From: Arachnopeziza araneosa
Lineage: Eukaryota > Ascomycota > Leotiomycetes > Helotiales > Arachnopezizaceae
Direction of reading: 5' to 3'
NCBI GenBank assembly: GCA_003988855.1
Contig: QYAI01000076.1
Span: 62,001 to 126,000, forward strand
Length of the DNA stretch: 64,000 nucleotides
This document shows, in pieces, positions 34,860-46,051 of the stretch (position 1 is the stretch's first letter; the number at the start of each line of letters is the position of its first letter). The position numbers were made by a program, and so were the translations under genes. The notes under the pieces are model-generated. The model searched no databases. It was given only the letters and a program-made list of their open reading frames with translations, and was not told where the DNA came from.

Positions 34860-35915
34860 TTAGTTATTTCCAAATCTTTCATTCCCCGGGAGTTCCACTC
34901 CCACATTACTTGGGTATCTTCCATCTCCATGCAATTGCGCAATGTTCCGTCCATGTGCATCCATTTCCTCTGGGCGCAGCCCATATGTGTTCCCATTATC
35001 TATCCTCGGCCCTGGATTCATCGGTTGAACTACTACCGCTGGTGGTTTTTGAGCCTCGTTCTTCTCAAGCTCCGCCCTTCCTCCGAAGTTGGTTCTGCCC
35101 GTCGTCATTGTATTTGTATCGACCGCCGTTGGATGAGGAGCATCTCCTGTTGGCTTTGGTGATTTGCTTCGCACCAATAATAGGACCAAAAGAAGAATTA
35201 TGGCAATGAGCGCTAGCCCTCCAAGAGTACCACCAATTATGGCCCCAATATTTGGGTTGGATTTCGATTTTGTATCAGAAGGGGAAGGGGATGATGGATT
35301 CGACGAGCCAGATGGAGAGGCTGCTCCTCCATCTGTGGTTGTGGTTGTGGACGTTTCTAAAGCCGAGTTACTTGTTTGGGTGCGTGAGTTCTTTGATCCG
35401 ACTGCGGATGTGGATGCTGCTCCATCAGTAGTAGTCTGAGCATTTCCAACATTACGCGGATACCCTGCACTACTACAGTAGTCGTTATACACCGATAAAG
35501 CTCCGCTGATCTGCACTCAGTAGAAAATATTAAAACTAATCCTTCTGTTTGGAAGAAGACCATTACTTACCTGACTTGTCCCTGAGCAGTCGATGGAAAT
35601 AGCCTCGCTCACAATTGAACTTACTTCCCCTTGAACGGCTGTGGTACAGTAGCATGCGTTGTAGACAGTGCTGGCTAGATCAGCATGAATAAAAGGACAT
35701 CAGACATATTTTGCAAACCCAGTACACCCTAGAGATAATGGTAAACCCAAAAGGTCTCCTTGAAGGAACTCGTCAAACAGGACGTTTTTCACGCAGCCCT
35801 GTTGAACAATAAAGCCTGGCGCTGCCGTAATGCTGACAGTCGCTAAATCAGCGGACTGATCGCCATAGACACCAGCAATGGAACATAAAATCGCTAAATA
35901 TCGGAAGCGACTCAT
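34860..35915 (-). CDS. Single-pass surface protein: signal peptide, Cys-rich ectodomain, Ser/Thr stalk, TM, cytosolic tail
   Basis: Three exons (35915-35726, 35674-35571, 35510-34860) with introns of 51 and 60 bp encode 314 aa. The signal peptide is MSRFRYLAILCSIAGVYG. The ectodomain has cysteines in QQGCVKNVLFDEF, YNACYCTTAVQG, SIDCSGTSQ and VYNDYCSSAGYP, then a Ser/Thr/Gly stalk likely to be O-mannosylated. The transmembrane helix is IIGGTLGGLALIAIILLLVL, followed by RSKSPKPTG and a polar tail. This architecture is typical of fungal Mid2/Wsc-like cell-wall sensors, although no canonical WSC domain is recognised. The first intron uses donor GTACTG, chosen because it keeps phase and joins LPLSLG to SSTVYNACYC; this is the weakest point of the model. 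Confidence 0.78.
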
Positions 35916-36423
35916 GACGACGTATCAACAATTTACGTTCTGCACCGAATTTCGAATGTTCACGACCATCAGACTTCCGCAACAGGGCTGCGCTGGACCC
36001 TTAAATACTCCCAGAAGCTGTGCGGGGGTTTGCCTTGACACTGTTCGAGAAAGTCTTAGATCCCCTTCACTTGATGGTTTGTTATTGGTGAACAGACTCG
36101 GGTAACCCCTGCCCTTGAAATATTGAATTGTTTTTGGAGAAAGTGGCTTGCAGCCGACAAAATTCATAGGCTCTAAATCATCATTGTTTCAGCCCAACAT
36201 TCAGCTCGGAGAAGCGCTGTCCGATTAATCTTGGGTGCGAGGCTTCTGTTCATAAACTCTCCAAATAATTATTCAAGAAAATATGCATTCTGCATTATCC
36301 CTCACCCATTCAAACCTTCCTACTTTGGATATCGTTCGCTATCGTCCTGGAGACAGGATACATGTTCTCTAGCAATTTATCCTAGGCTTTCATTAGCTGG
36401 CCACACCTGCACACTTTATCAAA
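35916..36423. other. Intergenic, about 510 bp
   Basis: Between the surface-protein start and the SDR 3' end. No coding signal accepted. Confidence 0.5.
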
Positions 36424-37348
36424 TCAAGCACTCACTATTAGAGCCCTGGGGAGAAACCACAACCCCATACGAGCAGAACCAGCACCTGCACCCACCCAGA
36501 CTTTTCCTACTGTCCCTTTTTCGACCGCCTGGACAACCTTGACAGCAAAATCTCTCCCGGTTATCCCATTAGCTTGTGCCCTGCCATCATACTGGTCATG
36601 TATGAAATCACGGATACTGGAATAGTACGAGTTCTCTGGAACTGTCTTCTCGGTGATGTTGGTGAAAAATTGAGTCTTCACGCCACCCGTGACAAGTGTG
36701 ATAATTCGAACGCCGAGAGGTGCAAGCTCAAGTCGCCATGTTTCACTTCCGATAAGCAAAGCGCCTTTAGACGCATTGTAGAGACCTGTTAAAGACAGTA
36801 AATTAGTTGTTTGACTTGTTGTGGTAGAGGATTCTGATATGCTGGGAATAGAGCACCAAAATATTCTAGGAGGTTGCTGGATACATACTCCCATATGGCA
36901 ATGGCATCACTCCTGCGACAGAGGTATTGTTCACAATGCATCCCTTAGCTCGAATCAATAACGGACTGAAAGCTTTAATAGTCGCAAATACGGCCCAGAA
37001 ATTGAGGTCGAAAAGCTTCTTGCCATCTTCAATTGACGTATCCAAAGCTGGGAGAACAATGCCACTGCCACTATTGTTCACAAGAACGTCGAGCTTGCCC
37101 CCTGTCTGTTTGTTGACGCTCTCGACGGCTGCAGCAATTGATTCGGAAGATAGTACGTCAAGGGTCAGAACGGTAACGTTTGAAGCTTTGGCGAGAGATT
37201 TTGATATTTTTGACGGTGTGCGTACTGTTGCGAAAACATGGAATCCTTTCTCCTGGAAGACTTCTGCCAACGCTGCTCCCATTCCACCAGCCGAGCAGCC
37301 GGTGATGAGAACAGTTTTGGGTGCGGAAGACATTTGATGCTTACTCAT
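36424..37348 (-). CDS. Short-chain dehydrogenase/reductase (AYR1-like classical SDR)
   Basis: An NAD(P)H-dependent oxidoreductase. Two exons (37348-36889, 36785-36424) with a 103-bp intron (GTATGT to AACAG) encode 273 aa. The cofactor motif is TVLITGCSAGGMGAALA (TGxxxGxG, about residues 12-28). The structural motif is VLVNNSGSG (NNSG in place of NNAG), the catalytic Ser is in CIVNNTSVAG, and the active-site Tyr-x-x-x-Lys is YNASK, which is completed by the splice (PYGS joins LYNASKGALL). It resembles 1-acyldihydroxyacetone-phosphate reductase-type SDRs, but the C-terminus is short (ends PRALIVSA) and lacks a clear membrane anchor. The substrate cannot be inferred. A second Met (37333) is an alternative start. 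Confidence 0.92.
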
Positions 37349-38200
37349 TACTTAAATAAGAAGACAGTTATGATGTTTGAGAAATTGAGCTAATATTTTT
37401 TGGAGCTCTGTTGAAGTTGTATGCAAGAAGTAAGGAAGGGGACGGGGCCGATGGTTGGCTTTATACCAGCTTAATCGGAATGGCGGACCCCAGCCAAACA
37501 CCGGGAAGCAAGAAGCCTCCGAGAGGCGCCACTTATCATGGTTCCTGAAGGCAACACATCATGCAGACGTTTATCCTTGACGGTCTTCGAACGCGGCCTC
37601 GTGGACTAACTCAGCTCGAAAAGAGCTACGGGCGAAGTTGGCTGATACCGCCCTCAATTCATAAAATATTACCGGAACACTCAATCTGATCAAGACTGGA
37701 TGTTGATTCTTCCATGGCAGTCCAAGATTTCAACCACAGATATCACTTTTGTCCAATCTATCGAAGGTTCTTTGCTAGATCATGCTGTGGCATGAGCCGT
37801 ACTTTGCTATTGGCCGACAGGACATACGCTTTACCTAAAATGGCAAACAATTGAAAGTCTTGGCACACTAGCTTGCTTTGCCACACCTGGTAAGCCTACC
37901 TAAACTTCATTTTACAGACCTCACTCTGCAACCCAACTTCAAGAACAACCAACATATTTTCTCTCTAAATGAGTTTTAACTAAATACGGTAATTACTTGC
38001 GCCCTCGGCTTGGGATTGAGCTGCATCGCGCATGCATTATCTCATGACATCTTCACCAGTCCAATCCAGCGAGAGGATTAAAGATCTGACATAAACGTAA
38101 GACCAATATAGTTAAGTAAGCGGCAACCTCTCGATCCCACTAGTATTGTTTGCCAATATAGGAAAGCAGTCTGAAGCTTGCCAAGCTTTCGAATGCTACC
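37349..38200. promoter_or_regulatory. Divergent region, SDR / Fungal_trans_2 regulator
   Basis: About 850 bp between divergent starts, no accepted frame. The layout would allow the regulator to control the SDR, but no binding site is defined. Confidence 0.35.
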
Positions 38201-39825
38201 ATGTCTACCAAAGATAGTTCCGGTACGTCGTCCTGTCAGTGGTGTCTGTTTGCGGAGAAAGTGCCTTAACCTCATTGGGTCTTTAAGTAGGGGTGCAATT
38301 CATTGTATCAACGGACGTCAAGAAAGCCGATCCGCAAACACGGAAGCTCATCCGAAGCCATGTCATGCGAGGGAAAAATCGGGCAGTTTCCTGCATTACC
38401 AGGCGAACGAAAGCGTCAAGCCAGACGGTTGGGGCCGAAGTGAAGAAAATCAAGCCTGCACCGCTCGCTGCACTGATGAGAAAGGGTTATTCGATCATTC
38501 CTAGAAATGTCGGCTCAGATATGTCGTTTATCGAATTCGCCGACGAGATAGAGCCGGCTACGGTTGTGGATCTCGTACAATGTGCGTGCACCCCGACTAA
38601 TATGTGTACAATATCAAAACCCGCATAACTTGCTGACTTTCATATTAGTTTCCTGCATTGCCATAAGAGTTATGTTCCCTCTTGTGGAGCTCATTGATTT
38701 CGGAAACGATAAGATGTGGTTTGAGCTACTTACCCTTGACGCTGCCTATCTCCACATAACAGTTTTTGGCATAGAAAGCTTCATCAACAATGCGACAGGT
38801 CGACACCATAACACTATCCAAGAACCAGCTTTTCATTTAATGAAGGGACTCCAATTATTGCGCAAGAGGATTCTGGAGATAGATGACGGCTCCAAAGTAT
38901 CTGATTCAACCTTACTCATGGTCGTGACCTTGGCCATGTATGCACATGCGATAGGCGACTACAAGACCGCCAAACATCACATGGAAGGAATTCGAACGAT
39001 GGTCAACCTAAGAGGCGGTTTGAAAGCACTCGAGGGCAATAAACTCATGATGGAAATGCTCAGGTAAGCTTTCTCTTGCTCGAGGTTCTTGAACCAGGGA
39101 ATCAAAACGATTAACATGAACAAAGATACGATCTTAGCATAGCTATACACAGTGGTTCTAAACCTATGTTCTTCAATGACCCGTTCTTGGAGCCTTTCGT
39201 CTCATTTCCCGATCAAAAGTTATGGCTGATTCGAAGGACTAACCAAAATGCACTTTCTGAACAAGGACAACAAGACTTTCTCAGTCACATAGAGGGAAGT
39301 CTAGCTTCAGCATGGACAACCATGCGAGGATTCTGCTCTCTGATCAATCTCGCGGCAGAAACTCAACGAATGCTCTCTCCGGATATTATCCGAGAGACCA
39401 TGGCTTCAGTCATGTATCGTCTCCTTCAAACCAATTACCAAGCTGAATCGATCAACGAAACTATACGAGTTGGACTGTTAGCTGTGTGTTATAACATCTT
39501 CCTCCAGTGGGAGAGCATGAATCTAGCGAATCTTCAATTCTCATCCGTTTATCGGAATCACCTACGAGAACTCAAACTTAGGGAAGACGTTTCTCCCCAC
39601 CTTATTCTCTGGCTTCTAGTGATTGGACGAATTTCAGTTGTCGCCGGCCTGGATGATACATGGATGAGGGATACACTGGACTCACATATTGATGCGTGTC
39701 AAATGAGATCGTGGAGTGAGATGCGGGATATCTTGAAATCTTTCATCTGGATTGGTTCGATGCACGATAAGGAAGGGAAGGCGATTTTTGATTCTAGGTT
39801 GACAGTACAGCTTGTCCAAAGTTAA
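38201..39825 (+). CDS. Fungal-specific transcription-factor-domain protein (Fungal_trans_2 type), no zinc cluster
   Basis: Four exons (38201-38222, 38291-38581, 38649-39063, 39126-39825) with introns of 68, 67 and 62 bp, all phase-consistent, encode 475 aa. The start at 38201 has a good context (ACCATGTC). After a seven-codon first exon comes QFIVSTDVKKADPQTRKLIR with SHVMRGKNR, a conserved N-terminal motif of this protein class in place of a Zn2Cys6 DNA-binding domain. Next is a helical body with the HHMEGIRTMVNLRGG segment that marks the Fungal_trans_2 fold, ending in DILKSFIWIGSMHDKEGKA. Presumed nuclear regulator or partner of DNA-binding factors; many relatives lack experimental function. 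It lies next to, and divergent from, the SDR gene. Confidence 0.85.
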
Positions 39826-40765
39826 ATCTGTCTTACGATAATTGTCAAGTATTTTGTATGCTGTTGATATTTAAGCGAAATGAACCTGTATGGTACTGCT
39901 TCTTTTGTATCGAACAATTTTCCGTCTGGTATTCAAATGAAAATTCTGACCTCCGCCTCAGCCTTTATTGTGACTTTCCTCCTCACTCACTTTTCTTGAA
40001 AAAGACCAAGTTCTTTCGATGCCTTATTATCTTGACACCCTTCGACAACCGAAATCTAAAAATGCGATGTAACGGATAGGTAAGTTTGAGAGATTGATTA
40101 TTAGGATAAATGGAGATAGGAGGAGTATCTAAAATCTATTTGGTAAGCTTCCCACAGAGAAGCACAGAGGGATCCTTTCCACAGAGAGGATTACTAATTG
40201 ACTTTCTGACAAACCATCCGAATCCATAAAAGTGTTTGCCACTTCCGGCCAAATTAATTCCATACTTGACCACCAAATTCTTTGCGCCGGTCTATCCTTA
40301 GCATCTACTCATTGCTGAACTTTCTACTCGACGGAGGTGTTCGTCTCAGCATTAACCCTAACACTATCCGTTCCTTATGATGCCTTCTTCCTGAGATGCA
40401 TTCCGGTGGGCTTCGTAGTGTGTTCAACTGGCCGTCGAAGGGAAGATTGATTTTCGATATTGATTTCTAACTCTTAACAAATCTTCGAATTATATCAATG
40501 TCTTTCTTAATTCTTGAGCTTCGCGCGATCGTCTTTGGATCAAGATGGCTCAGAGGGAGGGGTAGGCGGGAGACGAGATGTTCTACAGACACATTATTAC
40601 TGTTCCCGAAATCTGTGGGTCTGACACTCACTGCGAATTGGCTGCTACTTGCTGCTGCCTCTTCAAACGTCTCGTTGCGCCAATACTGTAATGACTGAAG
40701 TCAGGGAAGTCCTCTCTCTGCGGATTCTGGGTGAATGTAGACCCATCAAGTTATGGAAAACGAAT
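39826..40765. other. Convergent intergenic region, about 940 bp
   Basis: Between the regulator 3' end and the coiled-coil gene 3' end. No accepted gene; short plus frames at 39858-40870 are chance or antisense. Confidence 0.5.
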
Positions 40766-41561
40766 TTAGAATCCGTTTGTCCCATTTGTGGTCGCCTTTC
40801 CATTCACATTCCCATTCACAGCCATGAAAGATACTTGCCTATCTCTTCCTGGCTTTGCTGGCATTGCTGAGCGCGAGTTAGCATGGATTGCATTTCTGCG
40901 ATCAGAGGTGCTACAAACTCACCTATCACTTTTGCGAATGCTTCTGAACTTGCTTCGTGATCTCGTACTCTCCGTTCGTGTTCTCTCAGGCGATCCTGAT
41001 GCCTTCGAACCTCTTTACCACAAGTTAGCCAATCAGACTTGAAGCATTAAAACAAATACTAGAATTGAAAGACTGACCTTCTCGGTGCAATCGTAGTTCT
41101 TCCGCATGTTTCAATGCTTCTGCTTCGTAATATTGTGACATCTCGTATTCTTCTTGTGCGATTCGATCTTGTTCTTTCTGGACCTTGGATATTTCATCTA
41201 GCATGCGCTCCCGTTCTTCATCCATCTTCTCTTGTTCTCTTAGTCTTTCCTCTGCTTGTCGCTCATACTCCAACATCCTCGCCGTCCGCGTTCCTCTTTG
41301 CTGTGTCGCCATCGCTGCGAATGGAGATGTGAATGTGGAAGCAAATACCGAGCTGAATGTCGTCAATTGTTTATCTTCTTCGATCGGACTAGCTGTAAGA
41401 ACAGTTGATAATGACTCAACGGACGTGATGGACACTGATGTTGCCTCCAATGATCCGATTGAAGAAGTGCGAGAGTTCAAAGAGCGTCTTTTGATGTTCT
41501 CGGTATCGACCTGTGCTTTCGGTCTGAAAACTCGATCAAGAGGAATTCGTGATAATAACAT
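40766..41561 (-). CDS. Small charged coiled-coil protein, hypothetical
   Basis: Three exons (41561-41078, 41012-40923, 40866-40766) with 65- and 56-bp introns encode 224 aa, and all phases match. The N-terminal ~90 residues are Ser/Thr-rich and probably disordered (NIKRRSLNSRTSSIGSLEAT). From about residue 95 an uninterrupted Glu/Arg/Lys heptad-like helix runs through LEYERQAEERLREQEKMDEE and AEELRLHRE, and splicing extends it as VRRHQDRLREHERRVRDHEA. The tail MPAKPGRDRQVSFMAVNGN is polar. No family name is claimed. The quality of the splice reconstruction argues for a real gene. Confidence 0.68.
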
Positions 41562-43435
41562 CTGGCATCATTGTTGCTTTTCTCTCTGGGTCCATTTGTA
41601 TCGCGCACATACTCGCGCGGGTTTATGGTCAGCTCAGGGATGAAGGTCTCAGATTATATGGTGTGATGTGTTTAAGATTTTGAGAATGAGAGGATCGTCC
41701 ACACTAAACAGGCTAAACGGTATGAAGATTGCCGGGATGAATCTCCCGATCTCTTGGAACACTAATAGACGAGCATTATGATTGACTGGAGGGGGTAAGG
41801 AGGTGTAGAGCTCGGAAACCCAGTGTGACGTTATGTGCGTCAAGTGTTTAAGGCTCGGACATTCGTCCCATCTGGTACCAGAGACCTCCCGCACTCAGCC
41901 ATTATGCAGGCTTAGTCTACCGCTCCGAGCCCAGATCATGTCACTTGTACCAAACTTTGGGTAGCTCAGTGGCAGAAACTGAAAACCGATCTGTTCACTC
42001 CTGTCTCAGGGATTGGGACTCGTCCCCTACTTGGTTTCAGCCTTACTCTCGTTTCAGCCTTGCGTCAGCAACCAGGTGGCTAAGGTCGTTACCTCACCTT
42101 TTCACGGCAGTAAGGAGTAGAAAACTTTCTGAGGGACATTTGACGCTTAGTGAAACCATTCGAGTGTACCGATGAAAATTAAGGAGGATCTAGCCGTCGT
42201 CTGATAATTTAGCAAAGAACTATTCTGGATTGTGTGATATCAATATCTGGTATCCAGTCTTAGCACAATTTCCCTATTAGGTACCGGAGCACAGATCATT
42301 AGGTCTCCATTGGGTATGCGGTGGTTTTGCATTGTGCTGATCTCCTGAGACTAGAAACGCCAAGAACGGTTTCCGAGACGGCCTGAAGGATGGAGTAAAT
42401 TTTGAGACAGAAATCGAAAGATCTGGCAAGAGACAATAAAGTTCGGTCCGTCAATCAGATCATTTCCCTTTAAATGCCCTCATGGGATAATGCCGCCAAG
42501 CCAATGAAATGGAAGAACCACCAAGTATTTGAAGGCCTCTTGCACCATTATTTCTATTTCGTTCAGATATTTGTTGCTGATTGTGATTTTAGAAAAAATT
42601 TCGGTCAATACCGTTACTTACCAACCTATGTACTTGCTAAGGTACTAGGTAGGCAGGTAACTTAACTCGTATCCGTCGTCATGTGACTAATGAGCTTCAG
42701 AGTCACGTGTAACTAATACTGTCTTCACTCGATGGCCAAGACTAAAGCTTAGAGTGAGCAAAGGCTATTTAAATTCTGCTGATATAATAGAATTGAGCAT
42801 GATACCCGCGTAGACGGTGCTCCCGTCTCAAGTCAGCACTCGATCACGTGGCAAATCATGATAGGCCACTGAAATAGACAATCATCGTTATGAAATATGA
42901 CCTTAGGCACGTATGTTGGCAGTGTTAAAGAATACTCTGTCAGAGAGAGAACTGAATATCTTAAATTTCTTTCCATTTTGATGTGGTTAAAGCTTATTAA
43001 TCAAATAAGGAGGTTTATCACACTCCCCGGGCCATGTTCTTAGTCTGAATTTCTCTCAACCCTAGAATAATTTTGTATTTTGCTGGTTCCATCAACGTCG
43101 ACATTAGTAGCTTCAATTCTCACGGAGTATCATAAGATTAACTCACTGCGATACCCATCTAACGATTATTGGAGGGATCTAGGGTAACCTTCCAGATCCA
43201 GATCCAGAAAGTCTCGTTGTTGATGCCGACGACAGAAACTTTGAGTTTGCGAGAAGGTCACTGAGTTGACTCAGTAGATATGTCTCTTGAACCCTAGCCA
43301 TCTTCAATGCACAGGATCGGATAGCGTTGTTAAATGATCCGTTTCAACGGTCATTTGTGATGGCCCTCGAATAGGAGTTGTTGGTATTTCAGATAGACCA
43401 CCGTCAAACTGTTGTTGATAGCCAACATTGGCCAG
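41562..43435. other. Intergenic, about 1.9 kb
   Basis: No supported gene. A gtagctcagtgg stretch near 41964 resembles a tRNA A-box, but no B-box or cloverleaf fits. Low-grade direct repeats such as aggtaggcaggtaac (42646) are promoter-type sequence. The DNA immediately left of 43436 may still contain a C-terminal exon of HET 2. Confidence 0.45.
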
Positions 43436-44671
43436 TTACCAGGATTGGAATCCATCTTCAATATCAAAATCGGAGACCCCAAGCTTGGAATTGACTCGTT
43501 TAGCTTCTCGGGCCCTTTCCTTAGCTGTGTTATAATGACTCGATACAACATCCCCATTTCCTGAATGTATTCCCATTCGGTACGCCAGAACATGTGCAAA
43601 GCTATCACCGGATATGTTCCCTCGGATTTCCAGCCTCAACTGTAGTGGCGTGCTTTCGCAAACGACCAATGCATCAATCAATACATCAGCTATGGGTTTT
43701 TCATAGTCTGGGAGTATGTTGAGTTCCTCCATGCTCGGACTGAGACCAAGTAGAGCGTAGATGATATCCCGCGGTTCGCTGCAGAGAAATTCCCTCTCAA
43801 TAGCTACTTGCAGCCAGGCTTGGAAGTCGATATGGCCTTGCAAGCTAACAGGTTTGTAATCTCGCAAGCGATCCACTCTTTTGGCCATGTGTGCATCAAG
43901 AGCAATGCTCTGTCTGATCTGAGATACGAGGTCTGCATGCTCATAGCTGCTGCATGCAAGAAACAATGCTTCAAGTGCTTTACCAGGAAGATTGTCACGA
44001 CCGCAATATATCTGGAGTTCTTTTGCAAGATAGATCTCTTGTATGATCCATAATCGTTGCCAGTAGGAGCGGGAGCACAATGCATACATGTCACGAAGGA
44101 TATCTGGACAGAGTTGATCAAGGTCCGATCGACTGCGGTAGAGTCTTTCAATGGCTTGCATAGCGCGCTCGCTCGAATTGGTGGCCAGTCCAAGCCAGAC
44201 TACGACCTCATCCGCTTGGCTGAAGATTCTTCCCATGATTGAAACCTGATGGTTTCTTTCCTGGCCGTTCTTCTGGTTTATACAGAGAGCATCAATCCAC
44301 AGGCATCGATCACGATCTTGTGCTCGTATGTACAGTAAGGCGTCTCTTAGATTTCGTCGTATACGTACGGGATGGCCATCTATAAAGATTTCAGGGTCGC
44401 CTGTAGCAGGCAAACCCCATTCGTATGACAGTGCCTCGTAGTGAACGTTACCGAGGTTTTGGTGTGCAATACTACATTTCATTGGAGCGGAAATATCAGG
44501 ACCTCTTTCCAGGGTGACAAGGCGAATGTGGTTGCTTGACTCGAGAGGCTTGTACTGGAAATGAGAGAAAGTTGGGATAGGCAGGTGTGTGACTTGGTGC
44601 GAAGCGTCTTCAGGAACTGGCAGTCGAGTCTCGTGGTCTTTTTGCTCTTCATTAGACTGAGATTGCCCCAT
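43436..44671 (-). CDS. HET-domain protein 2, intact
   Basis: A single open frame of 411 aa. HET motifs are VHYEALSYEWGLPATG, RCLWIDALCINQKNGQERN, IMGRIFSQADEVVVWLG, the RSYWQRLWIIQEIYLA segment and SEPRDIIYALLGLSP. The polar N-terminus (MGQSQSNEEQKDHET) begins Met-Gly-Gln, and Gly at position 2 makes N-myristoylation possible. At 411 aa the protein is shorter than many HET proteins (600-700 aa). A GTAACT donor at the stop codon could continue into a short C-terminal exon at about 43320-43410, but no phase-consistent join was found. Presumed role in non-self recognition. It shares the HET core with gene 1 but not the N-terminal Cys pairs. Confidence 0.9.
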   Translation of the reverse strand: MGQSQSNEEQKDHETRLPVPEDASHQVTHLPIPTFSHFQYKPLESSNHIRLVTLERGPDISAPMKCSIAHQNLGNVHYEALSYEWGLPATGDPEIFIDGHPVRIRRNLRDALLYIRAQDRDRCLWIDALCINQKNGQERNHQVSIMGRIFSQADEVVVWLGLATNSSERAMQAIERLYRSRSDLDQLCPDILRDMYALCSRSYWQRLWIIQEIYLAKELQIYCGRDNLPGKALEALFLACSSYEHADLVSQIRQSIALDAHMAKRVDRLRDYKPVSLQGHIDFQAWLQVAIEREFLCSEPRDIIYALLGLSPSMEELNILPDYEKPIADVLIDALVVCESTPLQLRLEIRGNISGDSFAHVLAYRMGIHSGNGDVVSSHYNTAKERAREAKRVNSKLGVSDFDIEDGFQSW

Positions 44672-46051
44672 TATCTCTGATTACCAGATTGCCGTCGCTC
44701 GAATGGTGATCAAGGCTGTGGAGTTGATCTGATGATCTATTCCCAGCTAAACCTAAATGGAACTAGTGGGATTGTCTCGTGATGACCACTTCATCCATTC
44801 ATTTGAATGTTTCTTGTCCTAGCCAATAATTTACATTCAACGAGGTGTCAGGTATGGTTAGTAAATGGTGAGCTTAAATTTCGTTCCTCTAGTCCTCAAT
44901 GTCCTAGGTATCGTTGGTAATTGAAGCGAGATCTGCTGAGCCGAGCGTGATCAGTGCGACTACCGAGCAAGAGCAGCAAGCTTACTGACTATAGGAGAAA
45001 GAATAATTCACAATACCAGTAATTCTTCAGAAATCATCATACAGAACATTCTATCGAAATTCAAGAACAATAGACTCTTCCATTTTGGCAATGTGACATG
45101 GAGACTCTACTCGTTCCCACTTACAACATTAAAACGCAGCCAAATGAATAATTCCTGGTATGAAATACTTCTTCCACAGCAGTCCAAGCTATGGTACAAC
45201 CGAAATAGCGTCACTTTTAGCTCCTTTCATGAGGTGTAAGGAGATTCACGTGACAGTGCCGTGAAGGTCGTCGTAGAGAATTAAGTAGGACATGGACAGG
45301 TCCACTTAATACTTGGAAAGTAGTTGGAACTGCTATCAAGCATCTCCAACAATTTCGACGTCTTGTTTTGGCGATGCGGTTGCATCTGCGGATCGTCTTT
45401 GTAGACAGTTTAGTATTCCCGTGTCAAGTATACATCGCAAACAAAACCCTCTCTCTGAGCGAAAGATTTCTCTCACTCTCCTTGGTGATATCAAAGATAA
45501 ATCAGGAGCTGTCCAACTCGTACCAAAACAACCATCCGGCCTTGTCAACAACCGAACCAACATCCACCTCACCCACCAAAACCCCAACCCTCCCCCTCTC
45601 CTCCCAAAATCCCAAGATCCCAAACAGGAAAATGAACCCCCCATCTTCCTCAAGCGAAGAAAAACCGCATGCTAGAACTTACTCAGCGCCGATACATACA
45701 TGTATGTATGCATGCACCATCATATATCCATCCACCACCTTACATAACAACCAGCCCAGCTGCACACCTCGCTTCGCTTAGCTTCACCACCCGCGGCTCC
45801 CACCGGCTCCCACCGCCCCGGTCAGAATCTCAGTCACCTCCATCCACCCTCGCCTATCCACCATCTCAGTCATCCATCCACCAGTCAGATATATAACCAC
45901 GATGGATCCAGCATCTCATTCAAAACCGAAATCGTCCCTCCCTTTCTTCCTTTCTTCCTCACTCCAATCCAACCCATCTGAGTTTGATTTGATTCAACCG
46001 GATTTTCTTGATACACGTCGGTACGCAAAAAACAAATAGAAGCAACATAGG
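44672..46051. promoter_or_regulatory. Divergent intergenic region, HET 2 / enoyl reductase
   Basis: About 1.4 kb. The right half (45530-46020) is C- and pyrimidine-rich with many CCA/CCC runs and produces overlapping chance frames on both strands. It resembles a long fungal 5' leader or promoter for the reductase. No uORF assignment is made. Confidence 0.45.

Noticed and set aside
41960..42035. tRNA-like A-box (gtagctcagtgg)
   Set aside because: No matching B-box (GGTTCGAATCC-type), anticodon stem or acceptor stem could be paired downstream.
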